A stretch of 64,000 nucleotides of DNA from Natronococcus roseus (GTDB lineage Archaea > Halobacteriota > Halobacteria > Halobacteriales > Natrialbaceae): assembly GCF_043677095.1 (NCBI RefSeq), contig NZ_JBHLJR010000009.1:81712-145711 (forward strand), given 5' to 3'. Below the pieces are notes generated by a model, which was given only the letters and a program-made list of their open reading frames with translations, was not told the DNA's origin and searched no databases. Positions 1 through 8,340 of this stretch are shown here, one piece after another (within the stretch, counting starts at the first letter, position 1; every line of letters begins with the position of its first letter). The position numbers and the translations under genes are program-made.

Positions 1-852
1 ATCGTCGAGGACGGCTGTCTTCGACGTATCACCTCTCTCTTCAAGCGTCTTCAGCAGCCGATCTTCACCGAGTTCTGCCTCGAGGACACTGTGTTTCGAC
101 TGAAACTGGCCGGTCGGGAACACCGGCCACTCGTCAGTCGGTGGGTCAACGTATTTTCGATGGCGCTCAAGGACGTCGCGAGCAGCTTTCGGTAGCGGGA
201 CTTCTTCGAGATGGCGAGACTTCCCGAAGACGGATAGAACGTGCTTCTCAAGATCGACATCGCCCCACGAAATACCGTCGCGTTTCTCGTCTTTCGAATC
301 GTCGAACAACTCTGCACCTCGAGCGCCAGTCTCGGCGAGCAGTACTACGATCGTCCGATCCCGCGACGCGGTCACTGGATCAGTTCGGATCGTACCGTCG
401 TTCGCCATATCGACGCGTTTGGTCGCATAGTTCACGATCGCTTGGCGCTGTTCCGGGGTCCAGAACTGACTCGAGGAGTCGTTCGTCTCCTCCGGGAGGT
501 ACTCAGTCGCCTTGTTCGTCTTCGCTGGGTTCGAGTCAAGTAGTTCTTCACGAACGCAGAACGAGAGGAACGCTCGTACGTATGCGAAATACGTATTCGC
601 TGTCGACGCCGCGATCTTGCCGTCGATCTGATCCTCACGGAGCGTATATCCGAACTCCCGAAGGTCGCCAGCCTCAAGCTCGCAAATCTCGTCGATCCCC
701 TCACACCCACAGAACGCAGCGAATCGCTCGAGTGCCGGCCGCATAGTCGCTTTCGAGCCGTCGGACTTGATCGAGCGCTCGAGATAGCGAGAGACTGCCT
801 CGTGGACGGCCGAATCTTGGAAGTTAGGCCGTCGATCAGTCGGAGTAGACAT
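1..852 (-). CDS. tyrosine recombinase / phage-type integrase (3' end outside window)
   Basis: The reading frame is open from an ATG at 852 to the left edge, giving 284 codons without a stop. Residues 15-110 read as a SAM-like, core-binding N-terminal domain. The start of the catalytic domain follows, with the first catalytic arginine in TGARGAEL (about R178) and a candidate beta-hairpin lysine in VFGKSRHLEEVPLP (K211). The remaining HxxR, H/W and Tyr residues would lie beyond the window. This family performs site-specific integration, excision or multimer resolution. A TGGTTAAA/TTTAACCA inverted repeat lies about 40 bp upstream of the start. Family assignment is confident; whether it serves an element to the left or this window is not known. 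Confidence 0.88.
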   Translation of the reverse strand, partial: MSTPTDRRPNFQDSAVHEAVSRYLERSIKSDGSKATMRPALERFAAFCGCEGIDEICELEAGDLREFGYTLREDQIDGKIAASTANTYFAYVRAFLSFCVREELLDSNPAKTNKATEYLPEETNDSSSQFWTPEQRQAIVNYATKRVDMANDGTIRTDPVTASRDRTIVVLLAETGARGAELFDDSKDEKRDGISWGDVDLEKHVLSVFGKSRHLEEVPLPKAARDVLERHRKYVDPPTDEWPVFPTGQFQSKHSVLEAELGEDRLLKTLEERGDTSKTAVLDD

Positions 853-891
853 TCGTCTGTGGGGTACAGTGTCGACCCTAGTAAGTCCCCA

Positions 892-913
892 TGGTTAAAT
901 CGATGTTTAACCA
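892..913. promoter_or_regulatory. inverted repeat upstream of the integrase
   Basis: TGGTTAAA and TTTAACCA form 8-bp arms around a 6-bp spacer, 40 bp upstream of the integrase ATG at 852. It could be an operator or a recombinase arm site. The core resembles the TTAACCAAC inverted repeats near 21467 and 23394. Confidence 0.5.
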
Positions 914-1019
914 AGGCCCTCGAGAAATTGGAATTCTGCCGCCTCAGGATTTCTCGAGCATACCGAGAGCCAATGTGGGAGTTTGTAAACTATATTCCGA
1001 TATATAAATTACCTCCCCC

Positions 1020-2871
1020 TGGAAGATGAGACTACAGTAGGTCTAGCAGGCCTAGAGAGCGCGAATTCAGAGAAATCGGTCCAGCGGTGATACTTCAGAC
1101 TCCCCCTTGACTGCTAATTTCTATTACTCACAGAACAGTTTCGGTGATCTTCCAAGATATCCATCAGTGTCGCCACTCAGAAACAGCTCTCTCGTGCGGA
1201 CCGAGCGGCTCTTTACCCGATTCCGGTCTCCTTCTTCAACAGCGTAAGCGTGTTTTCCGCCGTTATGAGTGGCGTGTGTTCGTACTCGCCAGTCAGTTCG
1301 ATCTGTACGAGCAGATCAACAGCTCTCCAGATCGAGTACAATAGACAGGCGAAGGCGAAATAGAAGAACCGCAGAACAAAGTTCTTCGACGTCGTTGCCG
1401 CCATGAATCGCTTGATAGTCTTGTAGCCGCTCTCGATCTCCCACCGCGAATTATAGAAGTGAACCGCTCCTGGACGGTGGTTCGTCATGAAAACACTGTA
1501 CTGCGTGTAATCGTTACTCTCAGCGTTCTCCCGTCGTCTATAGATCAGTGTCGTCTCATGCCACTCGTTCTCCCCTAAGTGGAGTTTGCGGTCAGTAACG
1601 TAGCGGTCTCGATCCCGCTGGAGTAGACGCTTTGCTTGAGCTCGTTCGCTTGTGTACATCCGCTTTGGAACAACATACCCAAGACCGCGTTGGTCGATCT
1701 CTTCGAGAATGTGCTGACTGTCGAACGCCCGATCCATCAGCACACGATCGACCTGAACGAGTTCCTGCGCGGAGTCTAGCAGATCCTCAACGATCTCACG
1801 ACGGCTCTCTCCCTTTCGAATTGGCCGAGCATCTAGCACCAACGGAACGGCCTTTCCAACCAACTGTATCGTCGCCCACTGGTAAGCGTACTCACCATCT
1901 TTCGTACCGGGAATCTCGTCCTCGTAGCCCGTTCGATCGCCAGTGAACGGCTTTGCCTCGGTCGTATCGATCGCAACGAGTCCAGCACGATGAAAAACTT
2001 CCGTCTCCGACACTCGGTCGATGAGCCGCTGCAACGCCTCGTGATACATCTCGCGAATCGACTCAATCGAGAGATCACGGATGTGCGCTCGATGAGCGTG
2101 TCCTAACGGTGTCCGATCTCGCTGGGAGTCATAGAGGAAACTACGTGCTCCTTCGTTCGCTGCCAGATTCTCTCGGAGCCCGAGGTATGTCTGGAGATCC
2201 CAGAACGCATTCGAGTGGATTTCACAGCTGTCCCCGCGATTGAGTGAGAAAGCTGGATGGGCGATATGACTCACCTGTTCAACAATCTCCTCTGTATGGG
2301 TGAGTACTTCGTGATCGCTAAGACAGGTCTCTTCATGGCTCTCGGAATCATGAAGCGGGTCTCTGGGAACGTCGCTGCCTTCCCTGTTGGCGTTGATGAG
2401 AACGGCTCGTACGCTCTTCTGGATGGTCTCCTGGAGATCAGGTGAAAATCGGCAGTGCCACGTCCGCCAGAGAGTTGACTGATCAGGAAGTGTCTCGAAG
2501 CCAAGCTGCTGTCGAATCGCTGGCCGGTTTTTGAGGTGCTTGAGGAGTGCTGTTTCGTGATCCCAGCCGTAGGCTTCTTTCAGCAGAAATGCCCGTGCCA
2601 GCGTTCGCATTTCGTACATTGCTGGCTCGTCGTACTGATCATGAGGAGCCAAATCAACGTATCGCAGCGGAAGTTCACAAATGAATTCGTCAACTGAATT
2701 GTGAGCCTCGTGAGCAAACCAGACGGATGCGACTGTTTGAACATCTTCTTCGAGTGCCCCGAGCGAGCTGCGGTCGTACAATCCTGTCGTGTGGTACGCT
2801 GGCCACTCTCGGTACGAACCAGTTGCGATCGCTCGAAAGACGTCGCGTCGCGAAGTCTGCGTTGAGGCCAT
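1020..2871 (-). mobile_element. IS4-family insertion sequence, apparently intact copy
   Basis: The right end is defined by comparison with the other two copies. Similarity begins at GGAAGATGAGACTACAG (about 1021) and recurs at about 6083 and 13408. The left end lies somewhere upstream of the transposase start (2872-3060) and could not be fixed, because the second copy is truncated inside the gene and no matching terminal inverted repeat was seen by eye. The element carries one transposase gene. Confidence 0.75.
1213..2871 (-). CDS. IS4-family DDE transposase
   Basis: A 552-residue transposase. The three acidic catalytic residues are visible: D302 in VAIDTTEAKPF, D380 in VLMDRAFDS and E480. 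E480 sits inside a perfect IS4 YREK signature (Y473-x2-R476-x3-E480-x6-K487, in FYNSRWEIESGYKTIK). The reading frame is uninterrupted, so this copy may be active and could move the defective relatives at 6075-6413 and 13400-15003. The hydrophobic stretch near the C-terminus (FYFAFACLLYSIWRAV) is part of the RNase-H fold region in such enzymes, not evidence of a membrane protein. The subgroup is not assigned. Confidence 0.93.
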   Translation of the reverse strand: MASTQTSRRDVFRAIATGSYREWPAYHTTGLYDRSSLGALEEDVQTVASVWFAHEAHNSVDEFICELPLRYVDLAPHDQYDEPAMYEMRTLARAFLLKEAYGWDHETALLKHLKNRPAIRQQLGFETLPDQSTLWRTWHCRFSPDLQETIQKSVRAVLINANREGSDVPRDPLHDSESHEETCLSDHEVLTHTEEIVEQVSHIAHPAFSLNRGDSCEIHSNAFWDLQTYLGLRENLAANEGARSFLYDSQRDRTPLGHAHRAHIRDLSIESIREMYHEALQRLIDRVSETEVFHRAGLVAIDTTEAKPFTGDRTGYEDEIPGTKDGEYAYQWATIQLVGKAVPLVLDARPIRKGESRREIVEDLLDSAQELVQVDRVLMDRAFDSQHILEEIDQRGLGYVVPKRMYTSERAQAKRLLQRDRDRYVTDRKLHLGENEWHETTLIYRRRENAESNDYTQYSVFMTNHRPGAVHFYNSRWEIESGYKTIKRFMAATTSKNFVLRFFYFAFACLLYSIWRAVDLLVQIELTGEYEHTPLITAENTLTLLKKETGIG

Positions 2872-3125
2872 TGGGCGAACGCTGCTGACTCGATCGCAAG
2901 AGTCTATCTATACTGATCAGTACAGACGGAGGCGGTACCGTTGCGGTAGCGTCACGAGAGGAGCACCCGTGAATGACCGGTGGGAGCGAGCGGCTTAGCG
3001 TAGATTTTTGCAAACAGTTCGAGCAACCGCAGGGAGTGAGGACCCGCAGCAAAAAGGTACGTCTGCAGATTGATGAAACAGCTCTTAGTCATACAGAATA
3101 TAGCGGTGGAAAGCCCGAAAATCAG

Positions 3126-3911
3126 TCATAAGACTGGTTTTGCATTGTACCACAGCTGCTGAAACTGCTGATTTAATTCATTAACTAACTCGGAGTTGCT
3201 TATCCCAACAAAGCCAAACCGCTCACTCTCAATACGAGGGTGAGGAATTTCAAGTGCTGCTTTCGAGCTGTCAATAATTTCAAATGAGAGTGTCGTTTCG
3301 TTTATTCCTCGGATTTGTACGTCAGCGTTTGTTGTTGCAACCAAATCTGGGAGAACTCCTGAAAGTGCCTCAAGCACGTCAATGTTGAAGATGAAGTCAA
3401 TACTAATTTCACCAGAAGAGCTCTCAAATATCTGGGTAACCTCATCGAGAAATACATCTGTTTGAGCGTTTTTGTATGGAAGACCATACACTATACTGAG
3501 GTCTTCATCAATAGTTTGAACTCGGTCGCGAGTCGCTCTAATCATACTGCTACTCCCGATAGATCCTCTCCAAATACTCCCATCAAGTGGTGCTTGAGAA
3601 AAGAGGTCTGAACGGAGTCGATCAGCGATGTTTTCGAGACGATACCATTCTTGTTCTAACTCGTAGAACCGCTCCGAGAGGAGCCTATCAATTGCTGTCT
3701 TCGGATCGATAGCAGCGTATCGCTTTGGTTCATGTGATCGTGTCTGTACAAGTTGGCGATCACTCAGTCCATTCAGGATATCGTAGATACGTCCTCGTGG
3801 GACGTTACTATCACTAGAAATCTCTGTTGCTGTTGCTGGTCCGCAAACGAGTAACGTTCGGTAAACGTCTTCCTCATAACTTGAGAGCCCCAACTCACGC
3901 AAGTCAGTCAT
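3126..3911 (-). CDS. TrmB-family transcriptional regulator
   Basis: About 262 residues from the ATG at 3911. An in-frame upstream start at 4007 would add 32 residues with a non-conserved look (CDC cluster), so the shorter form starting MTDLRELGLSSYEED is preferred. Residues 1-75 form the TrmB winged helix, with the expected EEDVYRTLL and VPRGRIYDIL helices followed by PKRYAAIDP. A coiled segment (about 80-115) leads into a C-terminal effector-binding-like domain. TrmB proteins are sugar-responsive repressor/activators in archaea. It is divergent from the flavoprotein/ferredoxin pair, with about 130 bp between the start codons, so it probably controls them. The effector is unknown. Confidence 0.85.
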   Translation of the reverse strand: MTDLRELGLSSYEEDVYRTLLVCGPATATEISSDSNVPRGRIYDILNGLSDRQLVQTRSHEPKRYAAIDPKTAIDRLLSERFYELEQEWYRLENIADRLRSDLFSQAPLDGSIWRGSIGSSSMIRATRDRVQTIDEDLSIVYGLPYKNAQTDVFLDEVTQIFESSSGEISIDFIFNIDVLEALSGVLPDLVATTNADVQIRGINETTLSFEIIDSSKAALEIPHPRIESERFGFVGISNSELVNELNQQFQQLWYNAKPVL

Positions 3912-4042
3912 ACAATCGCAACTCTGTTTCTCTGCAGATAGGTACTCTGATTCTTCGAACCCAATAATATTGAAAAACACGTCGGAAGTGGCATTGTGTT
4001 TCAACACTCTTACCGTGAGATTCAGACATCTGTCTACATCCT

Positions 4043-5425
4043 ATGGCAAAGCACAGTGACAACCGAAGTGTCGATATTGTTGTTGTCGGTGGTGGTACTG
4101 CTGGGTCGTTTGCAGCAGCAACTGCTGCCGATGCTGGACTTGACGTAGTTCTTCTTGAGCGAAAGAGCGAGTCCGAAGCCGGTCGGATTGCGTGCGGTGA
4201 CGCAATTAAGGGCAAGAGCACCTTTCCGGATGTTATCAACATCGACTATCTCAAGGAGGAATCGTTCACAAACCAGAGAATCAGACGAGCGATCTTCGAG
4301 AATCCCTACGAAAACCAAGAACTTGAAGTCGAGTTTGGACGGTCTGGATCAGTCATCGACCGAAAGCGATACGGTGAAGTTCTGCTCGAGGAGGCACAAC
4401 GACTCGGAGTGACTATCGAATACAACACCGTTGTGACGGAAGTCTGCCAAGAGGGCGAGCAAATCTGTGGTATTCGGGCAAAGCAAAACGGCGACCCGAT
4501 TACGTACAATGCCGATATAACGATCGACGCCGCTGGTGCTCTGTCGGTACTTCAGGATACTGCCGATTTTTCGAAGTCAACATTCGATACGAACGTTCGC
4601 TACTCACAATTCTGTTCTGCCTACCGAGAGGTGATCGAGGTGCCAGAGCCCATTGACTGGGCCGATGCGATCAAATTCAAACCAACCACAGAGTTGGGGT
4701 ATCTCTGGTACTTTCCACGGTCGAAAAGGGAGATCAACGTTGGCCTTGGTTTTCAGATGACAGAGGAGCCGATACAGCTCGTTGAAACGCTAAAACGAGA
4801 TCTACACAATCAGCCAGTCTTCGACGGCGCAACCGTCAAAAACAAACTTGGAGCAGCGCTTCCAACCCGTCGGCCGTACGACTCAGCAGTTGCCCCAGGA
4901 TACATGGCAGTCGGTGATGCGGCCGCACATGTGAATCCAGCGACCGGTGGCGGAATCGGAGGTGCCGCGAAAGCGGGACACTGGGCTGCAAAAGCAGCCA
5001 TCGAAGCGATAGCGATGGACGACATTTCGGAGCAAGCGCTCTGGGATTATAATCACAAAGTGATGACTGGTTTTGGAAGTCGATTCGCAGTAATTGACCT
5101 CTATAATATCTGGGGAACGGCGTACGATATCGAGACCCTCTCGGAGATCGTTGCCTCACTCCCAGGGCAGCAGCTTGCAGATGCGGTTGGCGGGTCTGGC
5201 ACCCCTTCGATGGGACTTGGGCTCAAACTCAAAACGATAGCGTCCACGTTTGGCCATTGGTCGGAGTTATACGAGCTTTATCAAATTCGAAAGATCGCAA
5301 ACCGACTGGCGGACCATTATACAGTGTTTCCGACGAAGAGTGAGTCCTTCCACCAATGGCAACGAAAGCGCGATGCCATCATGTCCGACTTCTATGATGT
5401 GTGCGGTGCTCAACAGAAATACTAA
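4043..5425 (+). CDS. FAD-dependent oxidoreductase of the geranylgeranyl reductase family
   Basis: A 460-residue flavoprotein. The FAD-binding GGGTAG turn is at residues 16-21, after a beta strand (VDIVVV), and the acidic end of strand 2 is in VVLLERK. The second FAD motif is in MAVGDAAAHVNPATGGG, the typical GD box of the GGR/p-hydroxybenzoate hydroxylase superfamily. Archaeal members saturate the isoprenoid chains of membrane lipids or reduce related polyprenyl compounds. The ferredoxin gene 12 bp downstream is the likely electron donor. The TrmB neighbour suggests conditional expression, so this may be a specialised paralogue and not the housekeeping lipid reductase. The substrate cannot be read from sequence. 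Confidence 0.85.
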   Translation: MAKHSDNRSVDIVVVGGGTAGSFAAATAADAGLDVVLLERKSESEAGRIACGDAIKGKSTFPDVINIDYLKEESFTNQRIRRAIFENPYENQELEVEFGRSGSVIDRKRYGEVLLEEAQRLGVTIEYNTVVTEVCQEGEQICGIRAKQNGDPITYNADITIDAAGALSVLQDTADFSKSTFDTNVRYSQFCSAYREVIEVPEPIDWADAIKFKPTTELGYLWYFPRSKREINVGLGFQMTEEPIQLVETLKRDLHNQPVFDGATVKNKLGAALPTRRPYDSAVAPGYMAVGDAAAHVNPATGGGIGGAAKAGHWAAKAAIEAIAMDDISEQALWDYNHKVMTGFGSRFAVIDLYNIWGTAYDIETLSEIVASLPGQQLADAVGGSGTPSMGLGLKLKTIASTFGHWSELYELYQIRKIANRLADHYTVFPTKSESFHQWQRKRDAIMSDFYDVCGAQQKY

Positions 5426-5437
5426 CAGAGGAGTACT

Positions 5438-5734
5438 ATGGAAGAATATAACGTAGAATTTGTTGCGAAAGATACTTCGATTACGGTATCGGATACTGAA
5501 ACGATTCTTCAGGCGTGCTTGAAAGAAGGATTTCCGTTAGAATACTCGTGTCGAGTCGGGATGTGTCTTGCTTGTTCAGCACGGATTATTGAGGGGGAAG
5601 TAACCCAACCTGCAGCACGGGGTCTTACCGCCGGGGAGGCCTCTAAATACGCGTTAACTTGTATGGCTCGACCGCAATCAGACCTCAAACTTCGATTAGG
5701 AGAATATCCCCCGAGTATCGAGAACTCCTGCTAG
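5438..5734 (+). CDS. 2Fe-2S plant-type ferredoxin
   Basis: A 98-residue ferredoxin. The cluster ligands are C38, C43, C46 and C75 (C-x4-C-x2-C-x28-C), in CRVGMCLAC and LTCMARPQ. It lacks the N-terminal acidic insertion of the abundant haloarchaeal ferredoxin, so it is a short, dedicated electron carrier. It follows the flavoprotein by 12 bp in the same direction and is almost certainly co-transcribed. The role inferred is delivery of electrons to that reductase. Confidence 0.92.
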   Translation: MEEYNVEFVAKDTSITVSDTETILQACLKEGFPLEYSCRVGMCLACSARIIEGEVTQPAARGLTAGEASKYALTCMARPQSDLKLRLGEYPPSIENSC

Positions 5735-6074
5735 AACTATATCCGAACGTATTGCAACTGGCTCAAGTTACTCAGATCTCATGTGGCGAGAAATGATATT
5801 CAGCATCTCACAAAGCGTCTCTCCTATTCGATCTGAAGCCAGTTTAATTTTAACCTTAATGGCAGAATTCCTGACAACCGTCGACAACGATAACCTCTTA
5901 AAATATCTGAACGAATCCGCTCCCATGCTCCAAGCCAAGACAGAACGAACGACTCAAATCACGTTAAATTACGTGTCTTGTGAGGTTCTGAGTCGAGGGG
6001 AGCGTTTGATGAACCAAAGTGGCGAGATAAACGTACCCTCCATATGCATTAGTCAACGTAGTCTCAACTTCTGC
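5735..6074. other. non-coding spacer before IS remnant
   Basis: A lower-GC stretch with short open frames but no recognisable protein. One frame (5781-6140, plus) runs into the IS remnant and has no family resemblance. It may be debris from earlier insertions. Confidence 0.4.
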
Positions 6075-6413
6075 CTCCCCCGGGAAGATGAGACTACAGG
6101 CCGTTTAGCAGGCTTGTTGTCGGTGAATTCGGACAAATAAGTCTATCGGCGATCTTTCAGACACCCTCTCAGCCGCTAATTCCTGTTAGTTTTAGAAGGG
6201 GTTCGGCGCTCTTCCGAGGTAGCTTCCAGTGTCGCCACTCAAAACCCACTCTTCCACGCGGGTAGAGTGGCTCTTCACCCAATTCCGGTCTCCTTCTTCA
6301 ACAGCGTGAGCGTGTTCTCCGCCGTTGCGAGTGGTGGCTGTTCGTACTCGCTGGTCAATTCAATCTGCACAAGCAGATCAGCAACTCGCCAGATTCAGTC
6401 AGCAGACTCACAC
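6075..6413 (-). mobile_element. remnant of the IS4-family element (right end and transposase C-terminus)
   Basis: About 340 bp are clearly similar to 1020-1340 and 13400-13715. They share the GGAAGATGAGACTACAGG end, the GTGTCGCCACTCA block and the coding region for the transposase C-terminus (TTCAACAGCGTGAGCGTGTT on plus). Similarity stops near CAGCAGAC at about 6410, immediately before the HTH/nucleotidyltransferase pair. Same orientation as the other two copies. Confidence 0.85.
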
Positions 6414-6459
6414 GAATAGTAACTCTCTTGGGTGTTGCACAGAATTATGCAACTATAGA

Positions 6460-7125
6460 ATGTACGAAGTGTGTGGTGAGAAGGAACTCAAGGTCATCCT
6501 CGCGCTCGACCCAGGTGATACCATTTCGAGTGTCGCGCGGAAGATCGACGAAAATCGGGAGACAATCCGCCGCGTCGTGAACCGTATCGAGGAAGCGGGA
6601 TACGTCGTGTACGATGATGGCCTCCAGCTTGTCGACCAAACGATCCGAGACGCTGGTCTCGAGCTCCTAATGGCGGCAGCAGACATCTCACCACCGTCAA
6701 TTTCAGAAACGTATGTCCTCCCACAGTTCGCGGGCATGGAATATGCATATACTGCCATCGATGCGGTCTACGTCTGGACCCGCGGCGGTTACCAGGTCGC
6801 TCGCAACCCAGAGGACTATCCGCTGTTCATCGCCGTCCGCGAGTCCGACCTCGACGCCTGGACGGAGTTCTTCGATCGGTTCGGAATCCCGACTGCCGAG
6901 GAACGCCAGCCCGCTGAAGACCTCGATGGCGCCATCCAGGTCGTTCTCGAGCCACGACCACAGATCGAGGTTGAGATGGTTGATGGACGACCCGTCATCC
7001 CACTCCAGGAAACCGTGGCGTTCGCAAACGAGTATTATGCGACCTTCGAGTCCGCACTCGACATGCTCGGTCGCATGTACGACGACATCGACACTGACGC
7101 GAGCTACCGTATGGAGCCAGCCTAA
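6460..7125 (+). CDS. HTH protein, probable antitoxin partner of a nucleotidyltransferase (type IV TA-like)
   Basis: The ATG at 6460 is chosen because a winged-helix domain begins at once (KELKVILALDPGDTISSVARKID, then ENRETIRRVVNRIEEAGYVVYDDG). The longer frame from 6325 would start inside the IS remnant. The 221-residue product has the HTH at residues 1-60 and a mixed alpha/beta C-terminal domain with no motif I recognise. Its stop is 2 bp from the start of the nucleotidyltransferase gene, so the two are translated together. The arrangement resembles AbiEi/AbiEii modules, in which an HTH antitoxin represses the operon and counteracts a nucleotidyltransferase toxin. That function is inferred from gene order. 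Confidence 0.7.
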   Translation: MYEVCGEKELKVILALDPGDTISSVARKIDENRETIRRVVNRIEEAGYVVYDDGLQLVDQTIRDAGLELLMAAADISPPSISETYVLPQFAGMEYAYTAIDAVYVWTRGGYQVARNPEDYPLFIAVRESDLDAWTEFFDRFGIPTAEERQPAEDLDGAIQVVLEPRPQIEVEMVDGRPVIPLQETVAFANEYYATFESALDMLGRMYDDIDTDASYRMEPA

Positions 7126-7127
7126 AT

Positions 7128-7823
7128 ATGAGCCAGGAAGACCGCAGTGAGGCACTCATCGAAGTGCTCGAAGAGCTAGAGCAGTCTGATATCGGGTTCA
7201 TCCTCGTTGGTGGATACGCGATCAGTCAGTTCGAAACGCGATTCTCGACTGATCTCGACCTCGTCATCGCCCCGGATGACTACGATGAAGCCGTTGCATT
7301 TCTCGAAGCGCGCGGCTTCGAACGTCAGTCTGACCTCGAAGTTCCACCGGAGGAGACAATCTACAATCGTGAAATCGAACTCTTCGAACGAACCGAGGGA
7401 CTACTTCACCCGGTTGGTGTAGATCTCCTTGTGAACGGCCTCGGTTGCCGACAAACCAAGGCAGAGTGGTCGTTCGACTATCTGCGCAAATATAGTTCCC
7501 CGACGACAATTTCAGGCGGAACTCGGTCAACGACCGCACGAGCAGCTGATGGAGAAGTGCTTGCCGCGGCCAAGCTCCACAGTGGTCGGAAAACGGATCT
7601 CGCTGATGTTCTTGCTGCAATTCCGTCAATCGACCTCGACATGGTCGAGACGCATCTGTATCGCGGCGATATTGGTGCTCTTCGGGAACAGCTCAGTGAT
7701 GCACAAGCGTTCATCGAAGAGGGTGGGGTCGATCATCGGTTCAAGAGTATGTTCGGCCAATCAGCAGCTTCAGCCGAGGCTATCGAGACGCTCCTCAAGT
7801 TCCTCAAGCGACAGCAGACGTGA
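7128..7823 (+). CDS. nucleotidyltransferase (AbiEii/MenT-like), possible toxin
   Basis: A 231-residue protein with the pol-beta nucleotidyltransferase signature. VGGYA (G28, G29) is followed by FETRFSTDLDLVI, which supplies the DxD metal ligands D42 and D44. The AAAKLHSGRKTDLADVLA segment resembles the conserved lysine/aspartate region of AbiEii-type enzymes (KlhalRsrDk type). Such proteins transfer nucleotides to tRNA or other targets and can arrest growth. It follows the HTH gene by 2 bp. No third partner is seen. Toxin activity is an inference; a housekeeping transferase role cannot be excluded. Confidence 0.75.
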   Translation: MSQEDRSEALIEVLEELEQSDIGFILVGGYAISQFETRFSTDLDLVIAPDDYDEAVAFLEARGFERQSDLEVPPEETIYNREIELFERTEGLLHPVGVDLLVNGLGCRQTKAEWSFDYLRKYSSPTTISGGTRSTTARAADGEVLAAAKLHSGRKTDLADVLAAIPSIDLDMVETHLYRGDIGALREQLSDAQAFIEEGGVDHRFKSMFGQSAASAEAIETLLKFLKRQQT

Positions 7824-7832
7824 ATTCGTCCG

Positions 7833-8129
7833 CTACTGCTCGTCGAGTTCTAGAACAGCGATCCGACCGTTACTGCTGACAACGACTAGGTAGTCCGATA
7901 CGCTGAACTCGATCCTTGTTGGTGGTTCATCACTGATCACCGGATCACCGAAAAGGGAGTCGAGTGCCTCAGGATCAATGGACTCGCATAGAGCATCGAG
8001 TTCCATCGGCTCAATGCCCTTGACCACTGCGAGTGCTCGGACAACCGCCTCGCTCGTGGGTTCATCGCTCGAATAGCGTGTCTGAACAACCGGTTCGGCG
8101 TCAGCTCGTGGGTTGTTTTCGTCGGTCAT
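7833..8129 (-). CDS. HalOD1-domain protein
   Basis: A 98-residue acidic protein. SEAVVRALAVVKGIEPMELDALCESIDPEALDSLF followed by IEFSVSDYLVVVSSNGRIAVLEL matches the haloarchaeal output domain HalOD1. That domain appears either alone or at the end of receiver and sensor proteins. It is convergent with the nucleotidyltransferase gene (10 bp apart) and lies 210 bp from the large sensor gene. Its role in signalling is not experimentally defined; DNA or protein binding has been proposed for the family. A paralogue lies at 47845-48129. Confidence 0.8.
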   Translation of the reverse strand: MTDENNPRADAEPVVQTRYSSDEPTSEAVVRALAVVKGIEPMELDALCESIDPEALDSLFGDPVISDEPPTRIEFSVSDYLVVVSSNGRIAVLELDEQ

Positions 8130-8340
8130 ATCGTGCCTCGCTCTACTTGTCCCGCTGCATGGCCGGTGATTCCGTAGGTTTTCACTCCATATAGACGTTG
8201 GATAGCGGCCTAGCGGTAGTGAAGGCGAGAATTCACTCTTCTGCTTCTCATAGTATGGTGCCCAGATGATTGACCCGGGTGTTTGAAATCACCGTTTCTA
8301 TCGAGAGAACGCTTTTGCCTGTGCTCGATCAAGCCCACCT

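Noticed and set aside
432..914. A 160-codon minus-strand ORF at the left edge
   Set aside because: It is an out-of-frame shadow of the tyrosine recombinase, whose own frame (start 852) is open to the window edge.
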